Positions 54,456 through 62,061 of a stretch of DNA of 64,000 nt are shown here, one piece after another. Numbering within the stretch: position 1 is the first letter of the stretch; each line of letters starts with the position of its first letter. A program made the position numbers and the translations under genes. The notes below the pieces were generated by a model that ran no database searches, was not told the DNA's origin, and saw nothing but the letters and a program-made list of their open reading frames with translations. The DNA is from an uncultured Acidobacteriota bacterium (lineage in GTDB: Bacteria > Acidobacteriota > Thermoanaerobaculia > Gp7-AA8), in contig CALMZP010000091.1 of the NCBI GenBank assembly GCA_937870635.1, forward strand, positions 1 through 64,000, read 5' to 3'.

Positions 54456-54522
54456 GTGGAGCGCGGGCGACCTCGCCCGCGCATTGGGGGAGTGGGGCGG
54501 GCGAGGTCGCCCGCGCTCCACT
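54455..54522. repeat. AGTGGAGCGCGGGCGACCTC inverted repeat
   Basis: Two arms of about 26 bp around a 16-nt loop (CATTGGGGGAGTGGG). It directly follows the GT2 stop and faces a convergent gene, so a terminator role is plausible; same family as 47528-47590. Confidence 0.85.
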
Positions 54523-54549
54523 GGGTTGCGCTGAAAACGCGCGCTCCGA

Positions 54550-55557
54550 TTACATCATCCCGTTTGCGATCGTCTTCGTGAGGGCGTCGTCGCCGTACCA
54601 CTGGCGATGGAACTTGAGAAGCTCATCACGTCCGGTGGGGCCGGCCGGAGCCTTCTGAGTTTTTCCGGCGAGACGCGGAAAATCGTAAAGCACGTACTCG
54701 AAGTTGCGCTTCTCGTACTCTTCGCCGAGGCGGGCGAATGCGTCGCCGTCGATGGAGAATTTGGTGGTTCCGCGGTACGAGAGGTCAACGCGCGAGTAGC
54801 GCTTGTCGCGAACTTTCTTCGCGAATTCGAGCAGGGCAGTGTGAACGTCGATCGGCGTCTGTTTGACGCTGAGCTCCTTGAGGTCGTAGACCACGACTCC
54901 CGGAATCACCCAATACTGATAGTGCGCTGAGACGCGCATGCCGTTGAACGCGGCATTGCTTTTCAGGACTTCGTCGACGGGCTTCTGAAGAAGGACGGCG
55001 TTCGCCGTGTAGCCGACGACCGCGGCGATGAGAGGCGTGCCTACGAAGACCATCTTCATCTTCCGGAGGGCGGGGAGGGGGATGGCCACCCGTTCCATAC
55101 GCAGCTGTTGCGTCAGAAACCTGCGGAAAGACCGCTTTTTACCTCCCTGCGCAGGAGGTTCCACGGGAATCGCGTAATAGGCGATGGAGAGCAGCAGGCC
55201 GGCGCCGATCGAGACGATTCCGACGGGGCGGAAGACCAGCAGAGCGGCCAGGCCGAAAAGATAGGCGACCCAGCTCGCGTAATTGACGCGGCTGCGGATC
55301 TTCGCCGCGCGCGCGCGGTAGTACTCCTCGTTGACGATCTCGGAACAGTGCCGGCACCGGATGGCGATGGTCTCGATCTCCCCGCCGCAGAAATTGCACG
55401 GCTGATAGGTTCGATCCGCGGCACGGCGCTTCTGCCCGGCATAGTCTTCCGCGCGGCGCTTGGGAGCCGAATTCAGGAGGATCAGTCCACAGCTGCCACA
55501 TGCGGCCGCGCCCGGTTCGGTCTGGGCATGACATTCAGGGCATTGCATGCCCTCCAA
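54550..55557 (-). CDS. Double zinc-ribbon membrane protein, unknown
   Basis: 335 residues. Two N-terminal zinc-ribbon pairs: CPECHAQ with CGSCGL, and CNFCGGE with CRHCSE. Then two transmembrane helices (YASWVAYLFGLAALLVF, IVSIGAGLLLSIAYYAI, about 93-130) and a third at about 170-195 (KMVFVGTPLIAAVVGY), and a long C-terminal soluble domain (VWIPGVVVYDLKELS-like region, RYSRVDLSYRGTTKFSIDGD, DELLKFHRQWYGDDAL). The start is a TTG (MEGMQC) or the ATG three codons on (MQCPEC). Function unknown. Confidence 0.82.
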   Translation of the reverse strand: MEGMQCPECHAQTEPGAAACGSCGLILLNSAPKRRAEDYAGQKRRAADRTYQPCNFCGGEIETIAIRCRHCSEIVNEEYYRARAAKIRSRVNYASWVAYLFGLAALLVFRPVGIVSIGAGLLLSIAYYAIPVEPPAQGGKKRSFRRFLTQQLRMERVAIPLPALRKMKMVFVGTPLIAAVVGYTANAVLLQKPVDEVLKSNAAFNGMRVSAHYQYWVIPGVVVYDLKELSVKQTPIDVHTALLEFAKKVRDKRYSRVDLSYRGTTKFSIDGDAFARLGEEYEKRNFEYVLYDFPRLAGKTQKAPAGPTGRDELLKFHRQWYGDDALTKTIANGMM

Positions 55558-55648
55558 TTCTGCAAACCAGCCGCCACGTTCCCGGCGTCCGCTAAAGCGT
55601 TCGGTCCGTGCTGGTTATCGGCGGTTCGCACAGTTCCGTAGCGCGGTC

Positions 55649-55654
55649 TATGAT
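55649..55654 (+). promoter_or_regulatory. -10 TATGAT of the polytopic membrane protein gene
   Basis: TATGAT eight nt before the TTG at 55663; a TTCGCA at 55625-55630 gives a weak -35 with 18-bp spacing. Confidence 0.45.
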
Positions 55655-55662
55655 CAGGGCGT

Positions 55663-57312
55663 TTGGTTCGCCCGAAATTCCTCATCGCCCTCTCATCAAT
55701 CGTGTTGTGTGCCGCGCCCGCCGTGGCGGGATGGCTCATCTATACCTATGGTGTCGATGTCCCCTTTGCCGACCAGATCGAGGTCGCCGAGTTTCTGATC
55801 CGGAACCACGGAAGAGCGTTCCCTGCCGCCGGCGACCTCCTCGCGTTCCACAACGAGAGCCGGATGGTCTTTCCTCGCATCGTATTTTTCTACCTCGCCC
55901 GCATGAGCGGCTGGAACGTGAAATGGGAGATGGCGGTTTCGCTCCTGATGGCTTGCGGCACGATCGCCCTCATCGGCTATCTGGCGCGGTTCCACTTCGA
56001 TCGCCTGGCTGCATGCACGGCCACGGCGGCGGCGGCGATTCTCGTTTTCTCTCCCGTTCAGTGGTGGGACTGGACCGTGGGCTTTCAGATGGTCATGTTC
56101 TTTTCGCCGCTGCTGATGGCGCTCGCGCTCGTCGCGTTGTCCCGTGGATGGTTCTGGCCGGCGGTTGCCGCGGCAGCAGTTGCCACGTTCTCGTTCGTGA
56201 ACGGACTCTTTCTGTGGGGCGCTCTCCTTCCCGCCGTCGTGCTCATCGATGGGGACCGGAAGCGCCGGTGGCTGATTCCCGGCTGGATCGTGTTCGGGAC
56301 GATATCGATCGCTTTGTTCTTCTATGGTTATGAGAAGCCGCCGGGACATCCGGCGGTGGTGATGCCGTGGGAAGCGCCTCTCCGCTTCACCGCCTACGTC
56401 CTGGCCTTCCTCGGACATCCGCTCGCGTGGAATCAGGAAGTGCCGGAATCGATCGCCGTCGGGGCCGTTCTCGTCACGACGTTCGTCGTGGGGGTCGCGG
56501 TGGCGTGGCGTACCCGGCAGCGCTCGGCAGTCATCTGGGCAGCGTTCGCGCTGTATGCCGCGATGTCGGCAGGAGCCGCTGCGGCGGGCCGGCTCAGGAT
56601 GAGCGTCGCCCAGTCTCTGGAGCCACGCTATGCAGCGATCAGCATTTATCTCGCGGTGGGCACGATCCTGATGCTCTTCGCCGTCGCCCGGCCCCGAGTC
56701 GTCGGACTTGCCGTCGCCCTCGTCGTCGCCGCGCATCTGCTTGCGGTACGTTCGGAGTGGCCGGTCATGCAGCTGTTTCATCGCGAACGGCTTGCGGGAC
56801 GCGCTGCCGTCGACCTGGCTCTGGTCATTCCTGACCACACCGCGCTAGGCGAGCTCGTATGGCGCGACGTCGTGAGAATGCGCAAAGTGATCAGGGATAT
56901 GGCGGCGATCGGCTATCTCGAGCCGCTGCGCTCGGCGAGAATCGAGGCCATCGACGCCGGTGCGCCGCCATGGTTCGGCGATTTCGTCGGTGTGAAGACG
57001 CTTCCTGCCGGTCTCGGTGTTTATGGATGGGCCTCGCTTCCCGGTGCGCGTCCGGCGGATGCCGTTCTTCTGACATGGATCACGCCGCGGGGAGAAGAGG
57101 TCATGTCCGTCGCGCGTTACGCCTGGCTCCCGCGACCCGCGCTCGCACAGATCGAACCGTCGCTGCTGGCGTCTGGATGGCAGCACGAGTTCCCGCTGCG
57201 GCTCCCGGACGGAACGAGACTGGCCGCGTGGGCTTACGACACAAAGGAGCGGCGCGCTTACCGGATCGCGGGACGGTTCATCGTCTCCGGCCAAACCGCC
57301 GCTCGATATTGA
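55663..57312 (+). CDS. Polytopic membrane protein, possible GT-C type
   Basis: 549 residues from a TTG start (MVRPKFLIALSSIVLC). About 10 transmembrane helices over the first 390 residues, with an early acidic loop after the first helix (GVDVPFADQIEVAEFLIRNH) that fits the GT-C arrangement, and the periplasmic HNESRMVFPRIVFFYLARMS segment. The C-terminal 150 residues are soluble and beta-rich (VYGWASLPGARPADAVLLTW). No named family is clear; a membrane glycosyltransferase is one option. The 3' end overlaps the convergent DUF5777 gene by 35 bp. Confidence 0.78.
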   Translation: MVRPKFLIALSSIVLCAAPAVAGWLIYTYGVDVPFADQIEVAEFLIRNHGRAFPAAGDLLAFHNESRMVFPRIVFFYLARMSGWNVKWEMAVSLLMACGTIALIGYLARFHFDRLAACTATAAAAILVFSPVQWWDWTVGFQMVMFFSPLLMALALVALSRGWFWPAVAAAAVATFSFVNGLFLWGALLPAVVLIDGDRKRRWLIPGWIVFGTISIALFFYGYEKPPGHPAVVMPWEAPLRFTAYVLAFLGHPLAWNQEVPESIAVGAVLVTTFVVGVAVAWRTRQRSAVIWAAFALYAAMSAGAAAAGRLRMSVAQSLEPRYAAISIYLAVGTILMLFAVARPRVVGLAVALVVAAHLLAVRSEWPVMQLFHRERLAGRAAVDLALVIPDHTALGELVWRDVVRMRKVIRDMAAIGYLEPLRSARIEAIDAGAPPWFGDFVGVKTLPAGLGVYGWASLPGARPADAVLLTWITPRGEEVMSVARYAWLPRPALAQIEPSLLASGWQHEFPLRLPDGTRLAAWAYDTKERRAYRIAGRFIVSGQTAARY

Positions 57313-58126
57313 ACCCCAGTTGAATGTCGCCGGAGCGCAGCCCCGCGCCCTGATAGGTGGAGGTCGTGTACTGGTCAGCCGTCGTGGCGTTGTTGTTCGT
57401 CAGCAGGACCTCGAACCAGTGTCCGCCCAGGGCCTGCTTGATCCCGAAAGCCCAGCCGAAGTCGGCGTCCACGGAATCGGGGAGGTCGCCGTTCGGCGGC
57501 ACGACCTCGACCACCAGGCTCAACCCGCGACGGACCATGAAAGACGCACCGACGGGGACGTTGAACGCGTTGTCGAAAAGCGCGACCGACGCGTCGCCCG
57601 ATGATGCGCGTCCGGCGTTGGTGACGAACGTCGGCATCACGTAGACCGCGGCGCGCGAGCCGAACTGCCGCGACACGATCGCCTGCGCGAACAAGGAGAG
57701 GCGATCGTCGACGTTGCGCTCGGAACGCCAGTCGGCGCCGCCGCGAAGCGCCGCGGAGAGAGGAATCGCCGCGGCCTGCTGGAAGAGGAGATATTTCGCC
57801 GACATTTCGAGGGTGTCGAGCACGTTGCTGCGCGCGATGGCCAGCTGCAGATCGCGCATCGGAACGTAGGACAGGCCCATCGTGACGTTTGCGCCGCTGT
57901 CGAGCCCGAAGAGGCTGTGCACGGCCTCGCCTTCGTCGATCGATTGGTTGAAGCGATGGGAGAACTTCACTTCCCACGTCCCACGCTCCGGCATATGCGA
58001 GGTGGGAAGGGTGAGCAGGACGTCGCCCAGTGGGAGCGGGCGGAAGGGCTTCGTCTCGTCCTGCGCTTGTGCTGCCACTGCCGACACGAAAAAGACGAGC
58101 AAAAGGGCGATCCGCCGGTCAGTCAT
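57278..58126 (-). CDS. DUF5777-like beta-barrel protein
   Basis: 282 residues with signal peptide MTDRRIALLLVFFVSAVAAQ. The rest alternates polar and hydrophobic residues in beta-strand style with frequent turns (GTWEVKFSHRFNQSID, GLSYVPMRDLQLAIARS, EMSAKYLLFQQ, RGLSLVVEVVPPNGDL, GDIQLGFNIERRF), ending in the IERRF-type strand of outer-membrane barrels. Matches DUF5777 by general appearance and by its partner: it starts 8 bp inside the end of a cytochrome-like lipoprotein gene, a pairing I recall for this family. Role unknown. Confidence 0.83.
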   Translation of the reverse strand: MTDRRIALLLVFFVSAVAAQAQDETKPFRPLPLGDVLLTLPTSHMPERGTWEVKFSHRFNQSIDEGEAVHSLFGLDSGANVTMGLSYVPMRDLQLAIARSNVLDTLEMSAKYLLFQQAAAIPLSAALRGGADWRSERNVDDRLSLFAQAIVSRQFGSRAAVYVMPTFVTNAGRASSGDASVALFDNAFNVPVGASFMVRRGLSLVVEVVPPNGDLPDSVDADFGWAFGIKQALGGHWFEVLLTNNNATTADQYTTSTYQGAGLRSGDIQLGFNIERRFGRRR

Positions 58127-58544
58127 TCGGTGCTCCTCGCCGGATCCAGTCGCGCACGAGATTCAGCTGCGCGTCGTTGAGATAGGGGCCGCCCTGCGGC
58201 ATGCGTTCGCCGCTGATGCCGGCGCCGGTCAGTTTCCGGTAGAGATAGGAATCGGCGAAGTTTCCAGGGTCGACGCGGCGAAGCGATGGCATCTGCTCGC
58301 TCGGCACGCCCACGATCTGTCCATAGGCAAGAGCGGGAGTGAGCCTCAGGTTCTGCTGCCGTCCGACCTGGTCGTGGCAGCCAACGGCCGTGCAGTTCGG
58401 CGTGAAAATCTCGTTCTGCACCCGGGTGAACGTCGCCGTCGGATCGACAGGAGGACCACCTCCGCCGGGAGCAGTGATCTCATTCAGCTTGCCGCAGGAG
58501 AGCGCGAAGAGAAGGAAGGGGATGATGGCCACCGCCTTGCGCAT
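58119..58544 (-). CDS. Cytochrome-c-like lipoprotein with CX4CH motif
   Basis: 141 residues from the ATG giving signal MRKAVAIIPFLLFALSC (lipobox). Mature part: FTRVQNEIFTPNCTAVGCHD has a CX4CH heme-like motif in place of CX2CH; later SYLYRKLTGAGISGERMPQG supplies the Met ligand candidate, and LNLVRDWIRRGAPND is the usual last helix of such domains. Resembles the cytochrome-like part of planctomycete and acidobacterial lipoproteins. Probably heme-binding, at the outer face, acting with the barrel encoded next to it. Confidence 0.82.
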   Translation of the reverse strand: MRKAVAIIPFLLFALSCGKLNEITAPGGGGPPVDPTATFTRVQNEIFTPNCTAVGCHDQVGRQQNLRLTPALAYGQIVGVPSEQMPSLRRVDPGNFADSYLYRKLTGAGISGERMPQGGPYLNDAQLNLVRDWIRRGAPND

Positions 58545-58619
58545 TCGGGCGAAGCGTAGCACGCCGCCATGCGATAATCCCTCGAATAGGGCAGGTGCCC
58601 ACCAGATCCCCCAGGACTC

Positions 58620-60548
58620 GTGCGTTCGATGCAGACTCTGACACTGCTTCACTCGGATACTTTTCCCATCGCAAAGTACGCCGAGGCGTTGTCCCGGGAA
58701 GCGATCGCACCGAAGGTGGTGAGAAGCGCGCTGCCGCCCGCCGACGGCAACGGTCTGGCGGTCCTTCTCGTCGACCGCGGCAACCACGCCAACGGAACAG
58801 TGATGGACGGGCACACGGCAGTCGTCGGGATCGGCCTCGACGAACAGCCGCGGTGGTTGTCGGAGGACGACATCTATCTGCAGCTGCCCGACAACCCGTC
58901 GGCCCCGGTCCTGCTCAGCGCGGTCAAGCGCGCGTACCAGTTTCTGTATCAGAAGATGCGCGCCGATCAGCTCGAAAAGCAGCTCAGCGACCGCACGAGA
59001 GAGCTCCGCAAGGTCAGCGAAGTAGGCATTGCGCTGGCGACGGAGCGTGACCACGCCGTCCTTCTGACGATGATCCTGAGCAAGGCCAGGGAGCTGGCCC
59101 GTGCCGATGCCGGATCCCTCTATCTCCTCGACGAGATCGAAGGCGAGGGCGACGTCCTGCGCTGGAAGCTCGCGCAGAACGATTCGCTGGACGTGTCGTT
59201 CGAGGAAAAGGTCCTGCCGGCGACGCGCCGCAGCCTTGCCGGCTACGTCGCCATGACCGGCGAGACGCTCGTGATCGACGACGCGTACGACCTTCCCGCC
59301 GATGCCGAGTACTCGATCAACCGTTCCTTCGACGAAGAGAACGGATATCTCACCCGGTCGCTGCTCGTGCTGCCGATGACCAACCATGCCGGCGACATCA
59401 TCGGAGTGCTGCAGCTGATCAACCGCAAACGCGCCGGCGCACCGATGCCGCTGACCGCGCGAACCGTGCCGGACGCGGTCATTCCGTTCGATGCCGAGAC
59501 GGTGGAGATCATGCGTGCGCTCGCCGGACAGGCCGCGGTCGCCGTGGAGAACAACCTTCTCTACGAATCGATCGAGCGTCTTTTCGAAGGATTCGTCACC
59601 GCCGCCGTCACGGCGATCGAACAGCGCGATCCGACCACTTCCGGTCACTCGTTTCGCGTGGCAGATCTCACGGTCGAGCTGGCGCGGGTCATCGATCACA
59701 TGGACGACGGCCCATACCGGCACATCAACTTCTCCGGCGAGCAGGTGCGGGAGATCCGCTATGCGTCCCTCCTCCACGACTTCGGCAAGGTCGGAGTCCG
59801 CGAACAGGTCCTGGTCAAGGAGAAGAAGCTTTACCCGCTGCAGCTCGAGACGATCCGCGCGCGGTTCGACTTCGTGATGAAGAACGTCGAGAACGAGGCC
59901 GCCCAACGGCGGATCGACTATCTGCTCCAGTTCGGCCGCGACGGATTCGACCAGTTCAGCGCCCGGCTCGAGGAAGAGACGCGCGCAGAACTGGAACGCC
60001 TCCGCAACGACTTCGCCTTCATCGCCAAGTCGAACGAGCCGACCGTCCTGCCGGAAGGGGAGTTTCAGCACCTCCAGCAACTGGCGGCGAGGGACTACGA
60101 AGACATTCGCGGCGAGAAGCGCCTGCTGCTCGATCCCGAGGAAGTGCGGATCCTCTCGATCCGCAAGGGGAACCTCGATCCCGGCGAACGCGGCGAGATC
60201 GAGAGCCACGTGACGCACACGTTCAACTTTCTCCAGAAGATCCCGTGGACGAAGGACCTCGTCAGCGTTCCGACGATTGCCTTCGCCCACCATGAGAAGC
60301 TCAATGGCCGCGGCTATCCGCGAAAGCTCACCGCGGCGGACATCCCGATCCAGTCACGAATGATGACCGTCTCGGACATTTACGACGCCCTCACCGCGAC
60401 CGACCGCCCCTACAAGCGTGCCGTGACGACGGAACGTGCCATCGACATCCTGAAGATGGAAGTGAACGACGGCCTCCTCGACAACTCACTGGTGGACCTC
60501 TTCGTCGAAGCGAAGGTGTACGAGAGAGCCGGTGTGCAGAGAACCTGA
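58620..60548 (+). CDS. GAF-HD-GYP cyclic-di-GMP phosphodiesterase
   Basis: 642 residues from a GTG at 58620; the ATG at 58629 (MQTLTLLHSD) is equally possible. N-terminal receiver-like or unknown domain (about 1-115, LLHSDTFPIAKYAEAL), a short coiled coil (RADQLEKQLSDRTRELRKVS), GAF domain about 135-300 (RADAGSLYLLDEIEGEG, RSLLVLPMTNHAGDIIGVLQ) and HD-GYP domain about 325-640 with GHSFRVADLT, LLHDFGKVGV (HD), HHEKLNGRGYP and the GYP-type turn. An insertion of about 120 residues (QLETIRARFDFVMKNVENEA ... VRILSIRKGNL) splits the HD-GYP domain. Expected to hydrolyse cyclic di-GMP. Confidence 0.92.
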   Translation: MRSMQTLTLLHSDTFPIAKYAEALSREAIAPKVVRSALPPADGNGLAVLLVDRGNHANGTVMDGHTAVVGIGLDEQPRWLSEDDIYLQLPDNPSAPVLLSAVKRAYQFLYQKMRADQLEKQLSDRTRELRKVSEVGIALATERDHAVLLTMILSKARELARADAGSLYLLDEIEGEGDVLRWKLAQNDSLDVSFEEKVLPATRRSLAGYVAMTGETLVIDDAYDLPADAEYSINRSFDEENGYLTRSLLVLPMTNHAGDIIGVLQLINRKRAGAPMPLTARTVPDAVIPFDAETVEIMRALAGQAAVAVENNLLYESIERLFEGFVTAAVTAIEQRDPTTSGHSFRVADLTVELARVIDHMDDGPYRHINFSGEQVREIRYASLLHDFGKVGVREQVLVKEKKLYPLQLETIRARFDFVMKNVENEAAQRRIDYLLQFGRDGFDQFSARLEEETRAELERLRNDFAFIAKSNEPTVLPEGEFQHLQQLAARDYEDIRGEKRLLLDPEEVRILSIRKGNLDPGERGEIESHVTHTFNFLQKIPWTKDLVSVPTIAFAHHEKLNGRGYPRKLTAADIPIQSRMMTVSDIYDALTATDRPYKRAVTTERAIDILKMEVNDGLLDNSLVDLFVEAKVYERAGVQRT

Positions 60549-60557
60549 AAACGAACG

Positions 60558-61049
60558 ATGAGACTCAGAACTCTGTCCGCCATTCCGCTACTGTTCGTTG
60601 CCGCCGCCGCCTCGGCCGACGATTGTGATCACACCGCGCCGCACCGCCTCAGCGCCGACCTCAAGGGGGCGACGTCCGTCGCGGTCATCGCCCGCGCCGG
60701 GAGCCTCCGAGTGACCGGCACCTCCGCCGGCGCCGTCACCGCGTCGGGCACCGCCTGCGCCTCCGACCGCGAGTACCTGAGGAGAATTCGCATCGAAGCG
60801 CGGCGGGAGGGTTCGGAGCTCGTGATCGAGGCCATCATCCCGGAGCGCACGCACATCTTCGGATGGCACGAAGCCCGGCTGGATATGGAGGTCAACGTTC
60901 CGCGGGCCATCGCGCTCCGGATCAAGGATGGGAGCGGATCGACGGAGATCCGCGATGTCGAGCGCGACGTGACGATCGAGGACGACGGCTCCGGCGGCGT
61001 GCAGTACGACCGCGTGGGGGGGAGGGTGAGGGTGCCCCGGGAACGGTAA
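60558..61049 (+). CDS. Secreted DUF4097-like beta-repeat protein
   Basis: 163 residues with signal peptide MRLRTLSAIPLLFVAAAASA. After it comes a beta-strand repeat protein (VAVIARAGSLRVTGTSAGAV, LDMEVNVPRAIALRIKDGSG, STEIRDVERDVTIEDDGSGG, VQYDRVGGRVRVPRE), the parallel-beta pattern of DUF4097 proteins. It is shorter than most relatives, but ends with the VxVPR tail that many have, so it is probably complete. Ten bases after the HD-GYP stop, so likely cotranscribed. Two cysteines (DDCDHT, TACASD) may form a disulfide. Confidence 0.82.
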   Translation: MRLRTLSAIPLLFVAAAASADDCDHTAPHRLSADLKGATSVAVIARAGSLRVTGTSAGAVTASGTACASDREYLRRIRIEARREGSELVIEAIIPERTHIFGWHEARLDMEVNVPRAIALRIKDGSGSTEIRDVERDVTIEDDGSGGVQYDRVGGRVRVPRER

Positions 61050-61050
61050 T

Positions 61051-61083
61051 GGGACCTGGACCCTGGCCCCTGGACCTTGGGAG
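61051..61083. repeat. Heptamer array, GGACCTT word (left arm)
   Basis: GGACCTGGACCCTGGCCCCT then GGACCTTGG; degenerate units with 7-bp period. Pairs with 61203-61236 across the palindrome at 61105-61195. Confidence 0.8.
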
Positions 61084-61104
61084 TTACGGGTGACGTGTTC
61101 ACGT

Positions 61105-61195
61105 CATCCGCCGGCGAAGCGCGGGCGTTGGATCTCAGGTTACGCATCTTGAGACCCTTCGGCGTCTGCGCCCCTCAGAGGCTGTGACGACGTCG
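61105..61195. repeat. CGTCATCC-family palindrome, degenerate
   Basis: Left CGTCATCCGCCGGCGAAGCG and TTGGATCTCAGG, right CTTGAGACCCTTCGGCG and CAGAGGCTGTGACGACG. Third copy of the family at 11492 and 25658; again enclosed by heptamer arms. Confidence 0.75.
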
Positions 61196-61202
61196 CTGAT
61201 TA

Positions 61203-61236
61203 CTCCCAAGGTCCAAGGTCCAAGGTCCAGGGTCCA
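61203..61236. repeat. Heptamer array, AAGGTCC word (right arm)
   Basis: CCCAAGGTCCAAGGTCCAAG then GTCCAGGGTCC; complementary to 61051-61083 and the same word as 14632-14714. Confidence 0.85.
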
Positions 61237-61239
61237 GCC

Positions 61240-61941
61240 TTACCCCTCGCAAATGGCGGCCAGCATCCCCCGCAAATCCTCAGCACTTTCGAAAAAGTGG
61301 CTGGGGTGCTCCGCCCGCAGCAGCTCGGCCGGCGTCTTGCCGCTGGCCACCGCGATCGTGGTGGCGTCGTAGGGCGCGCCGCAGCGGACGTCGTAGATCG
61401 AGTCGCCGATGATCACCACATCCGGACCTTCGAACCGATAGCCATCGCGCTGTGATGCGCGTTCGACCGCGATGGGCGGCAGGTCCGAACGGTTCGCGGA
61501 ATCGCTGCCGAAGGCGCCGAACGAGAAATATTCGTTGAGGGCCGGCGGCTCGAGCTTGAGCCGCGCCCCCGGCTCGATGTTCCCCGTAAGAAGCGCGAGA
61601 GTGATGGTGTCCATGGCCCGCAGAGCCTCGAGAAGAGCGGCCATTCCCGGAAGCGACCGGACCCGGTCGGGCGTCGCGTTGCGCTGCAGCCCGGCGATGT
61701 ACGCATGCCACAGCGCCGGGAGCTTGGCGGCGATCTCCTCGTCGCTGAATCCGTCGTCGCGCAGAACCATGTAGGCGATGTACGGATCCGTGCGTCCCGA
61801 GAAGTCGTAGCGGCCGACATCGCCGCGGTACCCGTATACGGTCGCGAGCGCCTGGGCGAACGCGTCGCGCGAAGCCCCGCCGTCGTTGACGAGCGTTCCA
61901 TCGATATCGAAGAGGATCAGGCGTCTCGAGGCAGGTCGCAC
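61240..61941 (-). CDS. HAD-superfamily hydrolase
   Basis: 233 residues from a GTG. Motif I LILFDIDGTLVNDGG, cap with DFSGRTDPYIAYMVLRDDGF, motif II LALLTGNIEPG, motif III K-region AVERASQRDGYRF, motif IV VVIIGDSIYDVRCGA. Subfamily IA phosphatase with the TGN form of motif II seen in phosphoglycolate-phosphatase-like proteins; substrate unknown. TAGACT (minus strand, 61950-61955) lies eight bases before the GTG. Convergent with the DUF4097-like gene, separated from it by the heptamer-flanked palindrome. Confidence 0.88.
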   Translation of the reverse strand: MRPASRRLILFDIDGTLVNDGGASRDAFAQALATVYGYRGDVGRYDFSGRTDPYIAYMVLRDDGFSDEEIAAKLPALWHAYIAGLQRNATPDRVRSLPGMAALLEALRAMDTITLALLTGNIEPGARLKLEPPALNEYFSFGAFGSDSANRSDLPPIAVERASQRDGYRFEGPDVVIIGDSIYDVRCGAPYDATTIAVASGKTPAELLRAEHPSHFFESAEDLRGMLAAICEG

Positions 61942-61949
61942 AGGCCGGC

Positions 61950-61955
61950 AGTCTA
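61950..61955 (-). promoter_or_regulatory. -10 TAGACT of the HAD gene
   Basis: TAGACT on the minus strand, eight nt before the GTG at 61941; leaderless candidate. Confidence 0.45.
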
Positions 61956-61957
61956 AT

Positions 61958-62045
61958 TGGATTTTCGATTTTGGATTTTGGATTTTGGATTGCCCGGCCG
62001 CCCTCGCGGATCAATCCAAAATCCAAAATCCAAAATCCAAAATCA
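61958..62045. repeat. Heptamer inverted repeat, GATTTTG word
   Basis: Five GATTTTG-type units (one GATTTTC), loop CCCGGCCGCCCTCGCGG, then five CCAAAAT units. Between divergent HAD and MFS genes, directly between their -10 boxes. Confidence 0.95.
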
Positions 62046-62047
62046 AA

Positions 62048-62053
62048 TAGACT
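62048..62053 (+). promoter_or_regulatory. -10 TAGACT of the MFS gene
   Basis: TAGACT eight nt before the TTG at 62062; the identical hexamer and distance to the divergent HAD gene on the other side of the repeat. Confidence 0.45.
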
Positions 62054-62061
62054 CTCCATGC

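Noticed and set aside
58119-60293. Very long open frame on the minus strand opposite the HD-GYP gene, and similar ones opposite other genes (1577-3274, 3222-4766, 62011-63447).
   Set aside because: They are antisense to genes with clear domains and have the composition of high-GC shadow frames; only the parts beyond the opposite gene (such as 58119-58544) carry a real protein.
61957-62061. N-terminal extension of the MFS protein ([14 protein letters not shown]...NPKSKIQN).
   Set aside because: It is a translation of the GATTTTG repeat; similar peptides appear at every such locus. A TTG at 62062 with a -10 before it is a better start.
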